Below are positions 1 to 6,736 of a DNA stretch of 9,172 nucleotides, piece after piece. The stretch's first letter is position 1, and every line of letters begins with the position of its first letter. The stretch is from Spirochaetota bacterium. GTDB lineage: Bacteria > Spirochaetota > JAGLSM01. The position numbers were made by a program, and so were the translations under genes. The stretch is taken from contig JAGLSM010000053.1 of NCBI GenBank assembly GCA_023135745.1, positions 1-9,172 of the forward strand, written 5' to 3'. The notes below the pieces were generated by a model. That model saw only the letters and a program-made list of their open reading frames with translations. It was not told the DNA's origin and did no database searches.

Positions 1-18
1 GCGGAGTTAACTGCTTAA

Positions 19-1158
19 TCATGTTCCTTTATTGTCCCGATAGTTAATTCTGCTGAACTCGAAATTCTTTCCGGAATTAATGTAGGTTACGTAAAAAATA
101 TTGATGACTGCATCAACTACCTCACACTTAAACAAAAACTTTTAAAACAAAATTCATCATTTTTAATTAATTCAGAATACAAACCAAAAACAGAATACTT
201 ATGTGAAATCCGTAATCAATCAGGAGCAATACGCGCCGGCGTAATTTCATCAGCGGGGCGTCATCATATACTTTTATTCGGGCCTCCCGGAGTTGGTAAA
301 ACAATGCTCGCGAAGAGAATTCCGCATCTTCTGCCGCCAATGAACCGTTCTGAGCTTTTGGATACAACAGCAATCTACAATCTATACAGCTGGAATGAAA
401 AAAATGCTGTTCTTGTAGGAAACAGACCATTTAGAAATCCACACCATTCTTCTTCAGATATATCTATAATAGGGGGAGGACCCAATCCAAAACCGGGAGA
501 AGTCTCTCTGGCTCATAACGGGGTTCTTTTCCTGGATGAATTTCAGGAATTTAAAAGAAACGTTCTAAATTTACTCAGACAGCCTCTTCAGGACAAAAAA
601 ATTTCTATTGCTCGGGCTATGGGAACAGTTGAATATCCATCTAATTTTCTTCTAATATGTGCGATGAATTCATGCCCATGCGGAAACTTCCTTGATCAGG
701 AAAAATACTGCATATGCACTCCTAATCAGATCAGAAAACATTTTATGAAAATTTCAGGACCGCTTCTTGACAGAATAGATTTGCAAATAGAAATGCCGAG
801 AAATTCAATGCTGAAAAATACTGATAATCTATCTGAAGAAAAAATTAAAATTGAACTCCAAAATGCATATGAACGTCAAAAATACAGATACAATAAATTG
901 GATTTTAATTTTAATAGTGAAATCCCTACATCTTTAATCAACAGGTTTCTTTTATTCAATAAAAACTGTACTAAACTACTTGAAGAATTCATTAAAAAAT
1001 TTCACATTTCTTCCAGAGGGATTAACAGTATAAAAAAAATATCCAGAACAATATCCGATTTAGAAGATTCTGAGAATATCAAAGAAGAACACTTATTAGA
1101 ATCGCTAAAATATAGATCTCTTGAGGTTAAACCCCTGGAGATGAATTTATACTTTTAG
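19..1158 (+). CDS. comM: ComM/YifB family Mg-chelatase-like AAA+ ATPase, 5'-truncated and possibly disrupted
   Basis: The open frame after the TAA at 16-18 encodes about 379 residues; family members are near 500, so the first part of the N-terminal domain lies outside the window. The tail of that domain is visible as 'FIVP' followed by 'NSAELEILSGINV'. The AAA+ core follows: Walker A GPPGVGKT (280-303), 'RPFRNPHHSS', 'GGGPNPKPGEVSLAHNGVLF', Walker B 'LFLDEF', 'LLRQPLQ', the 'CPCG...C.C' cysteine cluster and 'GPLLDRIDL'. The C-terminal Mg-chelatase domain shows 'SSRG...RTISDLEDSENI'. Homologues are hexameric helicase-like ATPases; ComM assists branch migration during natural transformation. 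The first ATG, at 304, lies directly after Walker A and cannot give an intact ATPase. Because an in-frame stop precedes the conserved region, the gene is either a pseudogene or carries a sequence error. The family call is secure; its functionality is doubtful. Confidence 0.85.
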   Translation, partial: SCSFIVPIVNSAELEILSGINVGYVKNIDDCINYLTLKQKLLKQNSSFLINSEYKPKTEYLCEIRNQSGAIRAGVISSAGRHHILLFGPPGVGKTMLAKRIPHLLPPMNRSELLDTTAIYNLYSWNEKNAVLVGNRPFRNPHHSSSDISIIGGGPNPKPGEVSLAHNGVLFLDEFQEFKRNVLNLLRQPLQDKKISIARAMGTVEYPSNFLLICAMNSCPCGNFLDQEKYCICTPNQIRKHFMKISGPLLDRIDLQIEMPRNSMLKNTDNLSEEKIKIELQNAYERQKYRYNKLDFNFNSEIPTSLINRFLLFNKNCTKLLEEFIKKFHISSRGINSIKKISRTISDLEDSENIKEEHLLESLKYRSLEVKPLEMNLYF

Positions 1159-1185
1159 AGCTTAACTTTAAAAGTATAAATTCAT
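1141..1185 (+). terminator. 20-bp hairpin overlapping the comM stop codon
   Basis: Arms 1141-1160 and 1166-1185 pair over 20 positions, with a single G-U wobble, around the 5-nt loop CTTAA. The comM stop codon (1156-1158) lies inside the left arm. No clean T-tract follows (GTATAATTAG), so it is not a textbook intrinsic terminator. It could stop or process the comM transcript or protect its 3' end. The structure is certain on paper; the function is inferred. Confidence 0.55.
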
Positions 1186-1239
1186 GTATAATTAGAACAT
1201 CTAAATGCGAATTTTCGAATAAATAATTTAAAAAAAAGC

Positions 1240-1268
1240 TTGTTTTTTTTTAAAAAAGTGCTTATAAA
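1240..1268 (+). promoter_or_regulatory. Candidate sigma-70-type promoter for the LysM gene
   Basis: TTGTTT (1240-1245) and TATAAA (1263-1268) are separated by exactly 17 bp. The -10 box matches the consensus at 5 of 6 positions and the -35 box at 3 of 6. Transcription would start near 1275 and leave a leader of about 38 nt carrying the strong ribosome binding site at 1301-1309. In such AT-rich DNA some matches arise by chance. Confidence 0.4.
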
Positions 1269-1300
1269 ATAAAGTATTAATCCGATCATAATAAAAACCT

Positions 1301-1309
1301 GAGGAGGGG
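1301..1309 (+). promoter_or_regulatory. Strong Shine-Dalgarno of the LysM gene
   Basis: GAGGAGGGG ends 3 bases before the ATG at 1313, and its AGGAGG core (1302-1307) ends 5 bases before it. This is the best ribosome binding site on the plus strand of the window and fixes the start of the LysM protein. Confidence 0.75.
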
Positions 1310-1312
1310 ATC

Positions 1313-1948
1313 ATGAAAAAATCAGATATCGCAATTTACATTTCCGCAATTTTAACGTTGGTGCTTACAACTTTTGTAGTGTTTTCTACACAGAAAGTAA
1401 CCTATGAAAACAAGATCGATGAGATACTCAGTACAAAGAATCAGCAGACAGATAAGTCATTAGTAAAAAATAATGATAATACTGTTTCACCATTATTTAA
1501 GACAAAAATTAATAAAGATGACAATTCCATATTAAAAACATCTGTAACTATTGCTGACAAGAAAAATGATGATCTTAAAACCAAAGCCGTACTAAAAAAG
1601 AGTTTTGCTAATTTAAATGATTTTAATAGAAAAATAACAAAAAAATCAAAAAACATAAAAAGTACCAAGACTAAAAAGCAGGCCTTTGTAACAAGAAACT
1701 TCTACACTGGAAATACATCAACTAAAAAGAAATCTGTTGTAACCAGATCACACACAAGAAAAAGAATGACTTCGAAAAAAAGAACATCTTATTCTCATTC
1801 TGCCAATTCAAGAACTTACGTAGTGAGAAGCGGAGACACAATGTGGAAAATTGCACTGAGACATAACATTTCTACAATATCTCTTATAAGAAAAAATGCA
1901 CTGAGAAACCCAAACCTGATCTATCCCGGCATGAAAATAAAAGTGTGA
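1313..1948 (+). CDS. Membrane-anchored protein with a single C-terminal LysM domain
   Basis: The 211-residue protein has three parts. Residues 1-5 are basic and are followed by one hydrophobic segment (about 6-26), which reads as an uncleaved signal anchor. Residues about 30-165 are low-complexity, rich in Lys, Ser, Thr and Asn, and strongly basic toward the end. Residues 168-211 form a complete LysM domain, from 'YVVRSGDTMWKIALRHNIS' through 'NPNLIYPGMKIKV'. LysM domains bind N-acetylglucosamine in peptidoglycan, so the likely topology is an inner-membrane anchor, a periplasmic linker and a wall-binding tip. No catalytic domain is present. It appears to be transcribed alone, from the promoter at 1240 to the hairpin at 1961. 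The LysM call is firm; a role in cell-wall organisation is inference. Confidence 0.85.
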   Translation: MKKSDIAIYISAILTLVLTTFVVFSTQKVTYENKIDEILSTKNQQTDKSLVKNNDNTVSPLFKTKINKDDNSILKTSVTIADKKNDDLKTKAVLKKSFANLNDFNRKITKKSKNIKSTKTKKQAFVTRNFYTGNTSTKKKSVVTRSHTRKRMTSKKRTSYSHSANSRTYVVRSGDTMWKIALRHNISTISLIRKNALRNPNLIYPGMKIKV

Positions 1949-1960
1949 TAAAAGATTTTT

Positions 1961-2012
1961 ATGCAGATTGGGAAACAGGTATAACTCTTTCCTGATTGCA
2001 TTTGATTTTATT
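1961..2012 (+). terminator. Terminator-like hairpin after the LysM gene
   Basis: ATGCAGATTGGGAAA (1961-1975) pairs with TTTCCTGATTGCAT (1988-2001), with one bulged G and two G-U pairs. The T-rich stretch TTGATTTTATT follows immediately. It lies 12 bp past the LysM stop and is a reasonable intrinsic terminator. The T-rich tail overlaps the next promoter's -35 box. Confidence 0.45.
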
Positions 2013-2030
2013 CACTATATGCGGTATAGT
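2002..2030 (+). promoter_or_regulatory. Promoter immediately before the first TPR-like gene
   Basis: TTGATT (2002-2007), a 17-bp spacer and TATAGT (2025-2030) make a good sigma-70-type promoter. The ATG at 2037 begins 6 bases after the -10 box, about where transcription would start, so the transcript would be leaderless or nearly so. The only purine-rich element, AGG at 2032-2034, is too close to the ATG to act as a ribosome binding site. Confidence 0.5.
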
Positions 2031-2036
2031 TAGGCA

Positions 2037-3098
2037 ATGAACAGGTTAATTTTGAAGCTCTCAACAAGTGTCATGATAATATTTTTATCAGCCTTAAGTA
2101 TTGTATCTGCCAAAAATGTTAATGAGAGTAAAAAAAGTAAAATCTATAATAAGAAAACTGTGTTTTCAGCAAAGACAGGCAGATATAAATATGACAATAA
2201 ATCTGTTAACACATATTTCGATAAAAAGGATTATAATTCTGCGTTTAAAGGAATTATTTATCTGATAAATAAAAAAAAACTGAGTATTAAACTGGCTAAA
2301 GCAGCCATTAAACACTGCTCCAAAATGCAAAACTCTTTATTTATCAAAAAGATTTTAGAAATTTATCCGGCCCTTAAAACTGAAAAAGGAGTCCATTCTT
2401 ATGAACTCCTTTTATATTTCCTAAAAAAAGGGGATTACAGGCAATTTTTTAAATCAGTGCTTCTTTATAGCGACTCTGAAAACAATAAAACAAAGAGAAC
2501 ATTGAGAAACGTATTAAGATTCATTAAAAAACGCCGTTACGGCCATGCTACGAAGCTTCTAAAGAGCCTGGTGCCTGCATCAGGCAATAAAAACAACAGG
2601 CTTTTTAACGAACTGCTAACATACCTTTATATAAAAACAAAAAATTACCGGCTTGCCTTATTATCAGCAAAAAAGACTTACTTAACACTTGAAAATATTC
2701 CATTTCCAAAGGTAAAAACAATCTTTTATTTAGCCTTAAAAAATAAATCCGGACTAGAGGCTGTTTTCTGGGGTAAAAAAATTCTAAAAATGAAGCCTTC
2801 GTTTGAGAAAAATCCCGAATTTCTTAATAATCTATCAATGGCCTACATCTATAAAAGCAGAATAGATCAAAAAAATAAATACAGACTCCTTTTTAAATCA
2901 ATAAAACTGGCAAAAGAAAGCATAAAATACAAACAAAGCCCTTCTGCTTTTCACACGCTTTCTCTTGCATTTTATGAATCCGGAAAAACAGGGGAAGCAT
3001 TTAAATACATTTCACTTGCAAGATCTTTAAAAACTGTTAATATAAAATATCTAAACTTTTATAAATTATTATTAATCAAATTGAAGAAAAGAAACTAA
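2037..3098 (+). CDS. Secreted Lys-rich TPR-like helical-repeat protein, function unknown
   Basis: The 353-residue protein starts with a typical signal peptide: a basic n-region with Arg3 and Lys7, a hydrophobic stretch to about residue 22, and a probable cleavage after Val-Ser-Ala (residue 25), giving mature 'KNVNE'. The rest is Lys-, Tyr- and Phe-rich and predicted helical. The clearest repeat is a TPR-like unit at about 303-333 ('LSLAFYESGKTGEAFKYI'); weaker helical pairs precede it ('YFDKKDYNSAFKGIIYLI', 'YIKTKNYRLALLSA'). TPR arrays act as protein-protein scaffolds, so a periplasmic scaffolding role fits, but no partner is visible. The next gene, also TPR-containing, starts one base after the stop, so the two probably act together. 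An upstream in-frame TAG at 2031 excludes an earlier start. Confidence 0.7.
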   Translation: MNRLILKLSTSVMIIFLSALSIVSAKNVNESKKSKIYNKKTVFSAKTGRYKYDNKSVNTYFDKKDYNSAFKGIIYLINKKKLSIKLAKAAIKHCSKMQNSLFIKKILEIYPALKTEKGVHSYELLLYFLKKGDYRQFFKSVLLYSDSENNKTKRTLRNVLRFIKKRRYGHATKLLKSLVPASGNKNNRLFNELLTYLYIKTKNYRLALLSAKKTYLTLENIPFPKVKTIFYLALKNKSGLEAVFWGKKILKMKPSFEKNPEFLNNLSMAYIYKSRIDQKNKYRLLFKSIKLAKESIKYKQSPSAFHTLSLAFYESGKTGEAFKYISLARSLKTVNIKYLNFYKLLLIKLKKRN

Positions 3099-3099
3099 T

Positions 3100-3831
3100 A
3101 TGAAATCATCTGTACTATCAGCATTAATTCTTTATCTCACATTTAATACACTTATCTTCTCATTTAAGCCGGCGATTTATTATAAGAGCAGGGGAGACTG
3201 GTACATGAATAAGGGACTCAGCAGGAAAGCCCTGTTGAATTATCAAAGAGCTCTGCAGCTGAACCCCAAGCTTGCGGAATGCCACTATCATCTTGCGATA
3301 ATTTACAAGAAACAAAAGCTTTATAAATTCGCAATCAGTGAATTTATAAATTTAATTAAAAAAGAACAACACCTGACATATAAAGAATTTCTATTTCTAT
3401 CATATCTTGGTATTGCAGAAATGCACTTTTTCATCGGAAAGAAATTAGGAGTCAGCTCGCAAAAACAAGGGAATTTCCTTAAAATGCAGCAGTACTTAAA
3501 ACAATTAATCACAATTTGTGAAAAAAAATATTCAAATAACAAAAATAAAAATTACTCTATCAATTTTAAGTATTTTTTAGGCAAAGCTTATTTTATACTG
3601 GGACGTCTTTTTAGAGACAAACATAGAGAAGCAATTTATCCTGAATACTTCCTTAAAGCTTATAAATTCGGTTATAAAAAGGCAGCTGCGCTTTATTTCC
3701 TTTGGGAATATCATTATCATAAAAAAGAATTTTCCAAAGCTTCTATCTATAAAAATCAAGCCCTTAAACTCGATTCTAATATATTCAAAAAAGGACTTTC
3801 TGTTTTTATAATTGATTTCTTTAAGAAATAA
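3100..3831 (+). CDS. Exported TPR-repeat protein, second gene of a TPR pair
   Basis: The 243-residue protein has a hydrophobic N-terminus (residues 5-22), either a signal peptide or an anchor; no clear Ala-x-Ala cleavage site is visible. Residues about 29-90 contain two canonical TPR units: 'RGDWYMNKGLSRKALLNYQR', ending in the classic 'ALQLNP' turn, then 'HYHLAIIYKKQKLYKFAISE'. Later helices (about 155-235) look like degenerate TPRs, including 'YHYHKKEFSKASIYKNQAL'. The ATG lies one base after the TAA of the preceding gene and lacks a good ribosome binding site, so translational coupling is likely. The two genes form an operon of envelope TPR proteins. I do not recognise the specific family. 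Confidence 0.75.
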   Translation: MKSSVLSALILYLTFNTLIFSFKPAIYYKSRGDWYMNKGLSRKALLNYQRALQLNPKLAECHYHLAIIYKKQKLYKFAISEFINLIKKEQHLTYKEFLFLSYLGIAEMHFFIGKKLGVSSQKQGNFLKMQQYLKQLITICEKKYSNNKNKNYSINFKYFLGKAYFILGRLFRDKHREAIYPEYFLKAYKFGYKKAAALYFLWEYHYHKKEFSKASIYKNQALKLDSNIFKKGLSVFIIDFFKK

Positions 3832-4003
3832 AAAACATCAATTGCTTAAAAAACCCTTTAAATAGCTATAAACCAGGTCACCGGACATCATGTTTCCCAT
3901 GTTAAAGCAATCTGACAAGGTGTTTCATCATAAGTATCTCAACATATTTTATGTTTAATGCTATAAAAAGCTTCTTATATACATCTCTAATTTTTAAATA
4001 ACC

Positions 4004-4017
4004 ATCTACATGTAGAT
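4004..4017. repeat. 14-bp perfect palindrome
   Basis: ATCTACATGTAGAT is identical to its reverse complement. It sits 3 bp before the inverted repeat at 4021-4058. It could be a regulator site or the base of a larger structure; no function can be assigned. Confidence 0.5.
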
Positions 4018-4020
4018 AAA

Positions 4021-4058
4021 GTGTTTATATCCTGCATAGTTCTACACCTTATAAACAC
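4021..4058. repeat. 9-bp inverted repeat with a 20-nt loop
   Basis: GTGTTTATA (4021-4029) pairs with TATAAACAC (4050-4058). No T-run follows on either strand, so it is only a weak candidate for a bidirectional terminator between the converging operons. Confidence 0.4.
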
Positions 4059-4154
4059 CTCGACAATACCGCTCCAGTAAGAAAGGGCGCGCCTAAGCCA
4101 ATAATACATCACAAAATGCCGTATTTATATAGGCCCTGGTTTCCTGAATAATTC

Positions 4155-4177
4155 TATGTTAACATAATATATATTAT
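4155..4177. repeat. Two overlapping AT palindromes
   Basis: TATGTTAACATA (4155-4166) and ATAATATATATTAT (4164-4177) are each perfect palindromes and share three bases. Their symmetry reads the same on both strands, as expected for a site serving convergent transcripts, but AT-rich palindromes also arise by chance. Confidence 0.4.
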
Positions 4178-4319
4178 AGGTTATTCATTTGGGGTTTGTC
4201 TAAAGAACACCATATATGAAAATAAGCTGCGGATTGCTTATTGACTCAAAAATAACACGATTTCCTTCAAGCAGATGACTCAGAACGCCCTTATGAATAA
4301 ATGATGTTAAAGTATAACT

Positions 4320-4964
4320 TTAAGTTAATATACTTAATACTGTTGCAGATATTAAAACCATTGAAATATTGTCATCTATAGGTATTGGAAGAGCCTCAGC
4401 TATTGAAGCAGCTGCTGCCGTAATTATTGAAACAGGCAAATTTAAATAAAATAAATTAATAATGAAACATGTAATAAAACATGATAACGTCCCTATCCAT
4501 GTCCCTCTCAATATAGGTATTTTTTTTCTTCCAAATTTTTTTCCCAAAATTGATGCTGCTGTATCTCCAAAAGCAAGATAAAGAATTGGCAACCCGGCTA
4601 TTAATCTATTTTTATCATTTCCAAATAAAATCATTCCAATTGCCGCGGAAATTATATACCATGTTGCTGAATTTAATCTACCATTGTCTCTATCAATAAA
4701 AAGCTTTTTAAATATTTTTGTGATGAATAATTTAAAAGATTTGTTATAAATGCGTAAGAGATCCATAACAACTAATAGTAATGATGCACAAATTAAGCTG
4801 TATTCTGCAGTATCAGTCTTTATGTTTGAATAGATATATACAAAACCTATCCAGGCTGAAGAAATATGAAGTAGTTTCCGCCAAATTTTTAACTGATAAT
4901 TTTCAAAATTATAATAACTATGGGATTTTTTATTTAGCTCATCCATCTGCCGTTTTTTGGGCAC
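4320..4964 (-). CDS. CTP-dependent polyprenol/diacylglycerol kinase-like membrane protein (SEC59/DGK1/VTE5-like)
   Basis: The 214-residue protein has a hydrophilic N-terminus, then several hydrophobic segments (about 36-50, 54-70, 100-115, 120-135, 155-175, 176-192). It carries the hallmarks of the CTP_transf_1-related lipid kinases: 'RKLLH' at 29-33, a 'GRLNSATWY' segment at 95-103, 'GDTAASILGKKFGRKK' at 133-148, 'GTWIGTL' at 154-160, and 'EALPIPIDDN' at 190-199. Relatives phosphorylate dolichol, phytol or diacylglycerol using CTP at the membrane; the substrate here cannot be told. The chosen start is GTG at 4964, which has AAGGA 8 nt upstream. An ATG at 4946, with no visible ribosome binding site, is the alternative. 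Either start overlaps the end of the upstream gene, indicating translational coupling. It is the last gene of the minus-strand block. Confidence 0.75.
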   Translation of the reverse strand: MPKKRQMDELNKKSHSYYNFENYQLKIWRKLLHISSAWIGFVYIYSNIKTDTAEYSLICASLLLVVMDLLRIYNKSFKLFITKIFKKLFIDRDNGRLNSATWYIISAAIGMILFGNDKNRLIAGLPILYLAFGDTAASILGKKFGRKKIPILRGTWIGTLSCFITCFIINLFYLNLPVSIITAAAASIAEALPIPIDDNISMVLISATVLSILT

Positions 4965-5481
4965 TAGCAGGTTCCTTATAATTTATTCGTTTTCTAAGTA
5001 ATATATTCTTCTTCCCTTTGTTTTTTTGCTTTTGAATTATTACAAAATCTCCGCCGCCTATATATGTTAATTCTTCATTCTCCAGGAGTTTTTCATATTT
5101 TAAAATTTCTTTTTGAGCGCATGTAAAATGTCTTGTATCATTATTTTTTTCTGAACCAATAGCGCTGAGCATGTCATCAATCGGCTGCCTGCATATACTG
5201 CATTCTGATTTATGCTTTTTTATTTTTTCAACTTCCTTTTTAAAATTTTCATCAAGTATGTCCAGATCATTCTGAATTCTCTCTTTTTCTAATTGTAATT
5301 TTTCCTTAAATTTCTGCTGTTTTATATTTGAATCATTCGTCAGTGTATGTTTAGAAGTGGATCTTCGTTTGTTTTCATTAACCAATTCACTTTTAGATGA
5401 ATCACTGTGTTTATTAAACGATTTTTGGCTGCTGGACCTGTATCGTTTTTTTGATTTCTTTTTATTTTTTTTAGTATTCAT
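4939..5481 (-). CDS. Small Cys2-His-Cys (zinc-binding-like) protein with a basic N-terminus
   Basis: The 180-residue protein has a Lys/Ser/Arg-rich disordered N-terminus (1-50), a charged coiled-coil-like helix (about 53-92) and a compact conserved-looking domain. In that domain Cys94, Cys97, His118 and Cys121 ('CSICRQPI' and 'HFTC') form a plausible single-zinc site. It is followed by 'KYEKLLENEELTYIGGGDFVII' (129-149) and 'RKRINYKE' (163-170). I recall similar unnamed proteins in spirochaetes but know of no function. The basic tail suggests nucleic-acid or ribosome contact, which is inference only. The ATG is preceded by AAGGG at 5 nt, and the start lies 8 bp after the aminotransferase stop, so the genes are cotranscribed. 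Its 3' end overlaps the lipid-kinase-like gene. Confidence 0.7.
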   Translation of the reverse strand: MNTKKNKKKSKKRYRSSSQKSFNKHSDSSKSELVNENKRRSTSKHTLTNDSNIKQQKFKEKLQLEKERIQNDLDILDENFKKEVEKIKKHKSECSICRQPIDDMLSAIGSEKNNDTRHFTCAQKEILKYEKLLENEELTYIGGGDFVIIQKQKNKGKKNILLRKRINYKEPASAQKTADG

Positions 5482-5489
5482 ATATTCCC

Positions 5490-6590
5490 TTATCCGTTTT
5501 TTATTTTCTTTAAAATTTCCGCGCCTTTTTCGAGCGTTGACATACTGGCTGAAAACGAGATTCTGAAATTTGTATTTTTCTCTGAAAAAATCGATCCCGG
5601 AATAATGAGCAATGAATGATTAAGAGCATTTTTTATAAATTCATCTTCTTCATACGGACACTCCGGGAATATATAAAATGCACCATCAGGTTTATTAACT
5701 TTATAACCTGCTTCTCTTAATGAACTATAGATATAGTCTCTTTTGATTTTATATTCCTCCCTATGTTTTTCAATAGAAAAATCCAAAGCCTTCATCACTG
5801 CTACTTGAGCAAATGAAGGAGCGCATACAAATGTATATTGCTGAAGCTTAATCATTTCTTCAATTATGTTTGAAGGTCCGGCCGCGTACCCTATTCTCCA
5901 CCCAGGCATTCCCATATTTTTTGAAAAACCATTTAATAGAACTGTTTTTTCAGGATAATAAGAAGCTATACTTGGTGACTCCATATCGTAAGAAAAAGAT
6001 TTATAAATCTCATCAGATACAATTAGTAGTCCATATTTATCCGCAATTGCGGCAATTTCTTTTACACTTTCTTCCGAAAGTATTTTACCTGTAGGATTAC
6101 CAGGGCTGTTAAGAATTATCATTTTAGTTTTTTTAGTAATTGCTTTTTTCAGCTTGTCAGGATCTATGTCAAAATCGGGATATGTATCAATGAAAACAGG
6201 AGTTCCACCGGCAAATTTCACAAGATGTTTGTACATTACAAAATACGGATCGGGTATTATTACTTCATCACCCTCTTCAATCAATGCCATAAAAAGAAGA
6301 AGAAGCCCTCCGGAAACCCCGGAAGTAATCATGGTCTTTTGTGGAGTGAATGAATAATTTTTTATAATATGAGATTTCAGAGCTTCATTTAATTCCGGAA
6401 TACCTTGAGTCTGAGTATACTTATTAAATCCGCTTTTTATTGAATCTATTCCGGTTTGTTTTATTTCCTCAGGAATATCAAAATCGGGCTGCCCGATACT
6501 AAGATTTATGGGATTTTTAAGGTTTTTAGCAAGATCAAAAACCTTTCTTATACCCGAAACATCAATTGTACTCATTCGTTTGGCAATCAT
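5490..6590 (-). CDS. Class I PLP-dependent aminotransferase (aspartate/aromatic type)
   Basis: From the ATG at 6590 the protein has 366 residues, slightly short but complete for fold-type I aminotransferases. Visible landmarks are 'SIGQPDFDIP' (31-40), 'KYTQTQGIPELNEAL' (57-71), 'NSPGNPTG' (161-168), 'SDEIY' with the PLP-pyridine Asp193 and Tyr196, and 'GFSKNMGMPGWRIGY' with the Schiff-base Lys224 and Arg232. 'NFRISFS' supplies Arg343, which binds the substrate carboxylate. It transfers amino groups between amino acids and 2-oxoacids in the cytoplasm; the exact substrate is not readable. The frame extends to a TTG at 6638, but the ATG at 6590 has AAGGA 6 nt upstream, and the 6633-6638 bases look like a -35 box. 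It leads a three-gene sub-operon with the Cys2-His-Cys and lipid-kinase-like genes. Confidence 0.88.
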   Translation of the reverse strand: MIAKRMSTIDVSGIRKVFDLAKNLKNPINLSIGQPDFDIPEEIKQTGIDSIKSGFNKYTQTQGIPELNEALKSHIIKNYSFTPQKTMITSGVSGGLLLLFMALIEEGDEVIIPDPYFVMYKHLVKFAGGTPVFIDTYPDFDIDPDKLKKAITKKTKMIILNSPGNPTGKILSEESVKEIAAIADKYGLLIVSDEIYKSFSYDMESPSIASYYPEKTVLLNGFSKNMGMPGWRIGYAAGPSNIIEEMIKLQQYTFVCAPSFAQVAVMKALDFSIEKHREEYKIKRDYIYSSLREAGYKVNKPDGAFYIFPECPYEEDEFIKNALNHSLLIIPGSIFSEKNTNFRISFSASMSTLEKGAEILKKIKNG

Positions 6591-6596
6591 CTTTGA

Positions 6597-6601
6597 TCCT
6601 T
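6597..6601 (-). promoter_or_regulatory. Ribosome binding site that sets the aminotransferase start
   Basis: AAGGA on the minus strand lies 6 nt before the ATG at 6590. The longer frame starting at TTG 6638 has no comparable element, so the shorter protein is preferred. Confidence 0.65.
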
Positions 6602-6609
6602 TTTTGATA

Positions 6610-6638
6610 AATTTATCTTTGATTGCCGGTGTTTTCAA
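6610..6638 (-). promoter_or_regulatory. Candidate promoter for the aminotransferase operon
   Basis: On the minus strand TTGAAA (6638-6633) and TAAATT (6615-6610) are separated by 17 bp. Transcription would start near 6603 and give a short leader carrying the AAGGA at 6601-6597. The -35 box matches at 5 of 6 positions and the -10 box at 4 of 6. It sits in the 146-bp gap after the FlgM-like gene, where a new transcription unit would be expected. Confidence 0.4.
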
Positions 6639-6736
6639 GTAATTTTGTTTTTTTTAGGAAGGTTTTATTGTGCGATGTCTTTTAAAACTATTAAATTTTA
6701 ATTTTTTTACTTATTACAGCTTTTTACAATTTATAT

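Larger units (their letters stand above)
3832..4319. other. Gene-free convergent intergenic region with palindromes
   Basis: This stretch of about 490 bp separates the 3' ends of the two converging blocks. I see no intact gene and no tRNA. It contains perfect palindromes at 4004-4017, 4155-4166 and 4164-4177, an inverted repeat at 4021-4058, and an isolated GC-rich GGCGCGCC at 4086-4093. Two short coding-like stretches on the plus strand, 4020-4151 and 4216-4275, are bounded by stops and may be gene remnants. No classical stem plus T-run terminator was found for either block. Confidence 0.6.

Noticed and set aside
167..430. 87-codon minus-strand open frame opposite comM
   Set aside because: It lies opposite the conserved Walker A region and has no recognisable protein features.
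1230..1251. A8 - GCTTG - T9 hairpin-like sequence read as a terminator
   Set aside because: It is only A-T pairs with no GC stem and lies within the AT-rich leader of the LysM gene, where its T-run is better read as part of a promoter spacer.
4086..4093. GGCGCGCC as a cloning scar or vector junction
   Set aside because: It is a rare site for this base composition, but the flanks show no vector-like sequence and both sides keep the local AT-rich character.
3832..4319. CRISPR array, tRNA or replication origin in the intergenic spacer
   Set aside because: There are no regularly spaced repeats, no cloverleaf with a CCA-type end and no clustered DnaA-box-like sequences.
4307..4323. TTAAAGT-ATA-ACTTTAA inverted repeat at the end of the lipid-kinase-like gene as a terminator
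   Set aside because: It has seven weak base pairs, a 3-nt loop and no T-run on the minus strand; it is expected by chance in such AT-rich sequence.
6636..6638. TTG at 6638 as the aminotransferase start (382 residues)
   Set aside because: The extra 16 residues are not family-like, no ribosome binding site precedes it, and the region fits a -35 box for the shorter gene.
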